Source: Mageeibacillus sp. UBA1212
GTDB lineage: Bacteria; Bacillota; Clostridia; UBA1212
Length of the DNA stretch: 36,614 nucleotides
Direction: 5' to 3'
NCBI GenBank assembly: GCA_002309655.1
Contig: DBXM01000043.1
Location: 1-36,614 of the forward strand
Every line of letters starts with the position of its first letter. Within the stretch, counting starts at the first letter, position 1. The translations under genes and the position numbers were made by a program. Under the pieces are notes generated by a model that saw only the letters and a program-made list of their open reading frames with translations, did not search any database and was not told the origin of the DNA. This document shows, piece after piece, positions 32,318-36,614 of the stretch.

Positions 32318-33109
32318 ATGGACGACAACTACATGCAGCAGACCGGAAGGATCTTCGACATCCAGAGATATTCGATTCACGACGGCACCGGCATCAGAAC
32401 GATAGTCTTTCTAAAAGGCTGCGTGCTGAGATGCAGGTGGTGCTGCAACCCGGAGTCCCAAGAGTACAAGATTCAGGAGATGGTCGTTGCGGGCAAGAAA
32501 AAAATAATCGGCAGGGACGTCACGGTGGCCGAGGTCATGCAGGAAGTCATGAAGGACGGCGACTACTACCGGAACTCGGACGGCGGCCTGACCCTTTCCG
32601 GAGGCGAGTGCCTCTGCCAGCCTGACTTCGCGGCGGCGCTTTTAAGGGCGGCAAAGGAGAACGGAATCAACACCGCCATCGAGTCCGCCGCCACGCTTCC
32701 CTTTGAGAACATCCAGAAGCTCCTTCCTTACCTCGACACCTACCTGATGGACATCAAGCACATGGACGCGAGGAAGCACGAGGAGTTCACGGGGAAGCCG
32801 AACACGCGCATTCTCGAGAACGCCAGGAAGGTCGCGGAGAGCGACGTCGAGCTCATTATTAGAGTGCCGGTCATTCCGACGTTCAACAACACGCCCGAGG
32901 AGATAAGGCAGATCGCGACGTTCGCGGCCTCGCTTCCCGGCGTTGAGCAGCTCCACCTGCTGCCGTACCACCGGCTCGGGCAGGACAAGTACACGGGGCT
33001 CGGAAGGGAATACCTTCTCGACGGCATCGAGCCGATGTCGCAGGCATACATGGAGTCGCTTCTGGAGGTCGCGAAAAAGAGCGGCCTGAGGTGCCAGATC
33101 GGAGGATAA
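32318..33109 (+). CDS. Glycyl radical enzyme activase (radical SAM), compact form
   Basis: 263 residues. The radical SAM cluster is bound by GCVLRCRWC (Cys35, Cys39, Cys42), and LTLSGGE supplies the SAM-binding GGE motif. It should abstract a hydrogen from Gly816 of the upstream enzyme. Activases of choline lyase and glycerol dehydratase usually carry a ferredoxin-like insert with eight Cys between these motifs. Here only about 55 residues separate Cys42 from GGE and no Cys cluster is present, so it resembles pyruvate formate-lyase activase in size. It starts 72 bases after the enzyme's stop; an AAGGA is 12 bases from the ATG, so translation may be modest. Confidence 0.92.
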   Translation: MDDNYMQQTGRIFDIQRYSIHDGTGIRTIVFLKGCVLRCRWCCNPESQEYKIQEMVVAGKKKIIGRDVTVAEVMQEVMKDGDYYRNSDGGLTLSGGECLCQPDFAAALLRAAKENGINTAIESAATLPFENIQKLLPYLDTYLMDIKHMDARKHEEFTGKPNTRILENARKVAESDVELIIRVPVIPTFNNTPEEIRQIATFAASLPGVEQLHLLPYHRLGQDKYTGLGREYLLDGIEPMSQAYMESLLEVAKKSGLRCQIGG

Positions 33110-33110
33110 A

Positions 33111-33494
33111 ATGGATCTTCAGGGATTAATCAAACAGTCCGACGACACGAAAATGAGGATCGTGCAGGAGCTCGTTCCCGGCAAGCAGGTGACGCTTGCG
33201 CACATTATCGCGAACCCGGAGCCGATTCTGTACAGGAAGATGGGTCTCAACCCGTCGGTGGACTACTCCAACAGCTCGATCGGGATTATGACGATGACGC
33301 CGGCGGAGACCTCGATAATCGCGGGGGACATCGCAATGAAGGCTTCCGGCGCGGAGATCGGATTCGTGGACAGGTTCAGCGGAACGCTCATAATGACCGG
33401 AACGGTCTCGGCGGTGGAGACGGCGGTGCACGCGGTCGTGGATTACCTAAGAGACACGCTCAAGTTCACCGTGGTCGCCATCACGAAGACCTGA
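33111..33494 (+). CDS. Bacterial microcompartment shell protein, EutS/PduU type (permuted BMC)
   Basis: 127 residues. QELVPGKQVTLAHIIANP is the hallmark N-terminal segment of circularly permuted PduU/EutS shell proteins, which form hexamers with an extra beta-barrel over the pore. The BMC fold follows (IGIMTMTPAETSIIAGDIAMKASGAEIGFVDRFSGTLIMTGTVSAVETAVHAVVDYL). It starts one base after the activase stop, so it is co-translated. It is the only shell gene in the window. The main hexamers (PduA/EutM type) and pentamers must lie beyond the right edge or elsewhere. Confidence 0.93.
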   Translation: MDLQGLIKQSDDTKMRIVQELVPGKQVTLAHIIANPEPILYRKMGLNPSVDYSNSSIGIMTMTPAETSIIAGDIAMKASGAEIGFVDRFSGTLIMTGTVSAVETAVHAVVDYLRDTLKFTVVAITKT

Positions 33495-33546
33495 CGGAGA
33501 CCTAAGGACCTAAGGAAGACTTGAAGCGGAAAGGCGGGCGGCCTTA

Positions 33547-33978
33547 ATGAGAAAGATAATTCTAATCGGCCGCAGCGAGGCCGGCAAGACGACTTTAACG
33601 CAGGCGCTCAGGGGCGAGGAGATACACTACCACAAGACGCAGTACGTCAACTACGACGACGACGTCATCGACACCCCGGGCGAGTACATACAGAGCAGAG
33701 AGTTCGCGAGAGCCATCGGGCTCTACACCTACGAAGCCGACGTGGTCGGATTCCTGATAGCCGCGAACGAGACGTACTGCCTTTTCGACCCGGGCAGCAC
33801 CGCGTTCTGCAACAGGGACGTAATAGGGATCATCACCAAGATAAACGATCCGGACGCGAACCTCCCGATGGTGATGAACTGGATGGACATAATGGGGGTT
33901 GAGCCGGAAAAGATATTCCTCGTCGACTCGGTAGCGGGCGAGGGAGTCGAAAAGATAAGAGACTACCTGAACCGGTAA
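33547..33978 (+). CDS. EutP/PduV-type small GTPase
   Basis: 143 residues. The P-loop GRSEAGKTT is at residues 8-16. The switch-II region reads DTPGEYIQSREFARAI. The later ITKIND segment takes the place of the guanine-specificity motif. The family is fixed by this combination and by length (EutP/PduV are about 145-150). These proteins accompany microcompartment operons and have been proposed to position compartments or act in associated acyl-phosphate metabolism; the role is not settled. It lies 50 bases downstream of the shell gene. Confidence 0.92.
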   Translation: MRKIILIGRSEAGKTTLTQALRGEEIHYHKTQYVNYDDDVIDTPGEYIQSREFARAIGLYTYEADVVGFLIAANETYCLFDPGSTAFCNRDVIGIITKINDPDANLPMVMNWMDIMGVEPEKIFLVDSVAGEGVEKIRDYLNR

Positions 33979-34074
33979 CAGATATTTCCGGGAAATACGA
34001 AAGTGAAAACAAACGGCCGCGGGGCCGGAAAAAACACCACAGATATACATACTTTTTTACAGGAGGCAAATTTC

Positions 34075-34887
34075 ATGAAATCAGAGTATGAGATCAAGAA
34101 GGAAATCTGCGACATCGGCCGTCGTATTTACGACAGGGGAATGGTCGCCGCCAACGACGGCAACATCTCCGTAAAGCTGAACGACAACGAGTTCCTTTGC
34201 ACACCTACAGGTGTGAGTAAGGGCTTTATGACGCCCGACTTCATCTGCAAAGTTGACAGAGAAGGAAAGGTCATCCAGGCGAACCCCGGATTCAAACCGT
34301 CCTCCGAAATCAAAATGCACATGCGCGTCTATAAAGAGAGACCGGACGTCAACGCGGTCGTACACGCACACCCGCTGTACGCGACCTCGTTCGCGATCGC
34401 GGGAATTCCGCTGACTCAGCCCATTATGCCCGAGGCGGTCATCGCTCTCGGCTGCGTTCCGATCGCGAAGTACGGACGTCCTTCCACCGAGGAAATTCCG
34501 GACGCGGTTTCCGAGTACGTTCAGTATTTCGACGCCGTTCTGCTTGAGAACCACGGCGCTCTCACGTATTCGAACACGCTCCTCAACGCGTACTACAAGA
34601 TGGAGTCCACCGAGTTCTACGCTCGGCTCCTCTACCAGTCGAAAATGCTCGGCGGCCCGAAGGAGTTCACTCCCCAGCAGGTCGAGGACCTCTACGAGAT
34701 CAGGAGAAAGTTCGGTATGCCCGGACGCCATCCCGCGAACCTCTGCCCGAACACGCTTGCAGGCAAGCCCAGCTGCCACAACTGCGGCGGTTCATGCTCG
34801 GGTCATCACACCTCCTCTTCGAGCAGCTCCGACGACGCTCTGATCGCCGAAATCACCAAGAAGGTTATGGCGCAGCTTAACAAATAA
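34075..34887 (+). CDS. Class II aldolase (fuculose/rhamnulose-phosphate type) with encapsulation tail
   Basis: 270 residues from the ATG at 34075 (AGGAGG upstream); the frame is open from 34003 but unsupported. It is an L-fuculose-1-phosphate aldolase-type fold: zinc ligands His97 and His99 (VHAHP) and His160 (LLENHGAL), with Glu78 (PSSEIKMH) the counterpart of the catalytic Glu. The product would be lactaldehyde plus dihydroxyacetone phosphate. The C-terminus departs from the free aldolases: a Cys/Gly linker (CHNCGGSCSGHH), a Ser-rich spacer, then the amphipathic helix DDALIAEITKKVMAQLN, which looks like a microcompartment encapsulation peptide. Both features imply the aldolase is a shell cargo. 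Confidence 0.92.
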   Translation: MKSEYEIKKEICDIGRRIYDRGMVAANDGNISVKLNDNEFLCTPTGVSKGFMTPDFICKVDREGKVIQANPGFKPSSEIKMHMRVYKERPDVNAVVHAHPLYATSFAIAGIPLTQPIMPEAVIALGCVPIAKYGRPSTEEIPDAVSEYVQYFDAVLLENHGALTYSNTLLNAYYKMESTEFYARLLYQSKMLGGPKEFTPQQVEDLYEIRRKFGMPGRHPANLCPNTLAGKPSCHNCGGSCSGHHTSSSSSSDDALIAEITKKVMAQLNK

Positions 34888-34987
34888 GCTACAGCGGACA
34901 GAATTATAAAAACAGACCGGGAATTCCCGCCGGCGCCTTTCGATAATAGACGGACGGGAACCGGAGTATTAAGGAACGGAAAGTGTT

Positions 34988-35518
34988 ATGGACCGGAAGC
35001 TTTCGGACGCGGCAATCGAACAGATAGTGCGTGACGTGGTCGCATCCCTTGAAGGCGCGAAACCGCAGAAACCGGCGCAGTCCTTGTGGCAGAATTCCTA
35101 CCCCGATATGACGCTTGAGCTCGCGCTCAGGATCATCGAAGGAGTCGAGAAAAAGGCGGCCGAAATCGGAGTCAACGCGGTGGTGGCAATCTCGAACAGG
35201 GGCGCGAATCCGGTGGCGGTGCACTGCATGGACGGCTCTTACATAGCAAGCTACGGCATTGCTTTCGACAAGGCGTTCACGGTGGCGGCGCTCAAGATGT
35301 CCACGTCGACGCTCAAAAAGCTCGCCCAGCCCGGAAAGCCGCTCTACGGAATCCAGTTTACGAACAATCAGCGAATAGTGATTTTCGGAGGCGGGGAACC
35401 GTTTGAGGTGGACGGAACGGTGATCGGCGGCATCGGCGTCAGCGGCGGAAGCGAGGAACAGGACACATTTCTGGCCGAATACGGACTTAGACTTTTTAAG
35501 GAGGCGATCGCGAAATAA
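34988..35518 (+). CDS. GlcG/HbpS (PduO C-terminal)-like protein with N-terminal encapsulation helix
   Basis: 176 residues. The N-terminus, LSDAAIEQIVRDVVASLEG, is an amphipathic helix followed by a Pro/Gln-rich linker (PQKPAQ), a typical cargo tag. The body (about 40-176) has the GlcG/HbpS/PduO-C fold: MTLELALRIIEGVEKKAAEIG, VVAISNRGANPVAVHCMDGS, AFDKAFTVAALKMSTSTL, IVIFGGGEPFEVDGTVIGGIGVSGGSEEQD. Family members bind haem or cofactors in some cases; the role inside microcompartments is unsettled. Its stop overlaps the ATG of the aldehyde dehydrogenase by one base (TAATG), so the two are translationally coupled. Confidence 0.88.
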   Translation: MDRKLSDAAIEQIVRDVVASLEGAKPQKPAQSLWQNSYPDMTLELALRIIEGVEKKAAEIGVNAVVAISNRGANPVAVHCMDGSYIASYGIAFDKAFTVAALKMSTSTLKKLAQPGKPLYGIQFTNNQRIVIFGGGEPFEVDGTVIGGIGVSGGSEEQDTFLAEYGLRLFKEAIAK

Positions 35519-36614
35519 TGGACGAGAAAGATATTCAGGCAATCGTGGCTCAGGTATTGGCAAATATCCAGCTTCACGACGAGCCGGCAGAAAAAAGACT
35601 CGGAATATTTGACGACATGAACGATGCCATAGCGGCTGCAATCGAGGCCCAAAAGGTCATGCAGAAAATGCCTATGGATTTCAGGGAGAAAATTATCTCC
35701 AACATCAGAAGACTTACTATTGAAAATGCGGAACTCCTCGCGAGAATGGGCGTTGAGGAGACGGGAATGGGCAACGTAGGCGACAAGATTTTGAAGCACA
35801 AGCTTCTCGCCGAAAAGACGCCCGGAACCGAGGACATCACCACGCGCGTTTGGTCGGGCGACAGGGGACTCACCCTTATCGAAATGGGCCCGTTCGGCGT
35901 TATCGGCGCCATCACGCCCACGACCAACCCCAGTGAGACGATCCTCTGCAACAGCATCGGAATGATAGCGGGCGGCAACACCGTCGTTTTCAACCCCCAC
36001 CCGGCGGCGATCAGAACGTCGCAGTTCGCGATAGAACTCGTGAACAGAGCCTCGCTCGAGGCGGGCGGCCCGAACAACGTCGCGACTTCCGTTGTCAAAC
36101 CCACTTTGGACACGTCCAAGATCATGATGTCCCACAAGGCCATCCAGCTCATCGCCGCGACAGGCGGACCGGGCGTTGTAACCACGGTTCTCTCGTCGGG
36201 ACGCAGGGGCATCGGCGCAGGCGCGGGCAACCCGCCGGCACTCGTTGACGACACGGCAGACATCCCGAAGGCGGCGAGAGACATCGTGAACGGCTGCACG
36301 TTCGACAACAACCTTCCCTGCATCGCGGAGAAGGAAATCGTCGCAGTCGAGTCGATTGCGGACGAGCTCAAGTACCATCTGCTTGAAAACGGCTGCTACG
36401 AGGCAACTCCCGAAGAAATTCAGAAGCTCGCCGAGACCGTTATCACGCCGAAGGGCGCGCTCAACCGCAAGTGCGTCGGAAGAGACGCAAAGACCCTTAT
36501 GAAGATGATAGGCGTGGACGTTCCCTCGAACGTGCGCTGCATCATTTTCGAGGGCGAGAAGGAACACCCGCTCATCGCCACCGAGCTCATGATGCCGATC
36601 CTCGGTATCGTAAG
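35518..36614 (+). CDS. CoA-acylating aldehyde dehydrogenase (PduP/EutE type), cut by right edge
   Basis: The ATG at 35518 overlaps the upstream stop. 365 codons are visible and the frame is open at the window end. The N-terminal helix DEKDIQAIVAQVLANI resembles the encapsulation peptide of PduP/EutE. The enzyme body shows PFGVIGAITPTTNPSET, GGNTVVFNPHP, the NAD-binding ATGGPGVV, and the catalytic-Cys segment DNNLPC (Cys268). Together these mark the CoA-acylating branch, which converts propionaldehyde plus NAD+ and CoA to propionyl-CoA. About 100 or more C-terminal residues are missing. Its place after the GlcG-like gene fits the operon order for this microcompartment type. Confidence 0.93.
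   Translation, partial: MDEKDIQAIVAQVLANIQLHDEPAEKRLGIFDDMNDAIAAAIEAQKVMQKMPMDFREKIISNIRRLTIENAELLARMGVEETGMGNVGDKILKHKLLAEKTPGTEDITTRVWSGDRGLTLIEMGPFGVIGAITPTTNPSETILCNSIGMIAGGNTVVFNPHPAAIRTSQFAIELVNRASLEAGGPNNVATSVVKPTLDTSKIMMSHKAIQLIAATGGPGVVTTVLSSGRRGIGAGAGNPPALVDDTADIPKAARDIVNGCTFDNNLPCIAEKEIVAVESIADELKYHLLENGCYEATPEEIQKLAETVITPKGALNRKCVGRDAKTLMKMIGVDVPSNVRCIIFEGEKEHPLIATELMMPILGIV

Overview
The window looks like a chromosomal segment of an anaerobic Firmicute (Clostridia, probably a gut or digester lineage). Evidence: consensus Shine-Dalgarno sites, many sigma-A-type promoters with 17-base spacers, a set of lipoproteins and anchored surface proteins, a desulfoferrodoxin-type protein, and a glycyl-radical-enzyme microcompartment locus. 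Base composition is GC-rich throughout except for one AT-rich insert at about 1.5-3.15 kb. No rRNA, tRNA, CRISPR array or insertion sequence was recognised.

Layout. 1-834 (-): a left-truncated GH39-type glycosidase, divergent from a flavodoxin-like gene (1056-1496). 1500-3150: AT-rich insert with an AlbA_2/Schlafen-type regulator. 3171-5584 (+): LMW protein tyrosine phosphatase, zinc-ribbon protein, alpha/beta hydrolase, and a helix-turn-helix protein fused to a complete two-iron desulfoferrodoxin/superoxide-reductase module. 8573-5672 (-): three-gene exported-protein/lipoprotein operon. 8800-10885 (+): ArsR-type regulator overlapping an ABC exporter half-transporter. 12007-10979 (-): zinc alcohol/polyol dehydrogenase. 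12463-14997 (+): large anchored six-hairpin-glycosidase-like protein. 18448-15118 (-): two-jellyroll surface protein, a 42-residue small protein, and a Pro/Thr/Glu-rich lipoprotein. 18793-20358 (+): polytopic membrane protein. 22867-20458 (-): UroD-like protein and LamG lipoprotein. 23083-26381 (+): small P-loop protein, PriA, GNAT acetyltransferase. 26428-29276 (+): Thr-Pro-linker lipoprotein, HAD phosphatase, membrane-anchored protein.

29557 to the right edge (+) is the most coherent system: a promoter with an embedded palindrome, then glycyl radical diol dehydratase, its radical-SAM activase, an EutS/PduU-type shell protein, an EutP/PduV-type GTPase, a class II sugar-phosphate aldolase, a GlcG/PduO-C-like protein and a CoA-acylating aldehyde dehydrogenase that runs off the edge. 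This gene set matches the fuculose/rhamnulose-phosphate-processing, 1,2-propanediol-forming glycyl radical microcompartment type (GRM5 in the usual nomenclature). The aldolase would yield lactaldehyde, which is reduced to 1,2-propanediol by an enzyme not seen here. The glycyl radical enzyme would dehydrate that to propionaldehyde, and the aldehyde dehydrogenase would convert it to propionyl-CoA. Three of the proteins carry short amphipathic terminal helices of the kind used for cargo encapsulation.

Two real genes are cut by the window edges (1-834 minus and 35518-36614 plus). One small gene (15793-15921 minus) and one doubtful leader ORF (12302-12370) are short enough to be overlooked. Several start sites were moved from the longest possible ORF to positions supported by Shine-Dalgarno sites and promoters.
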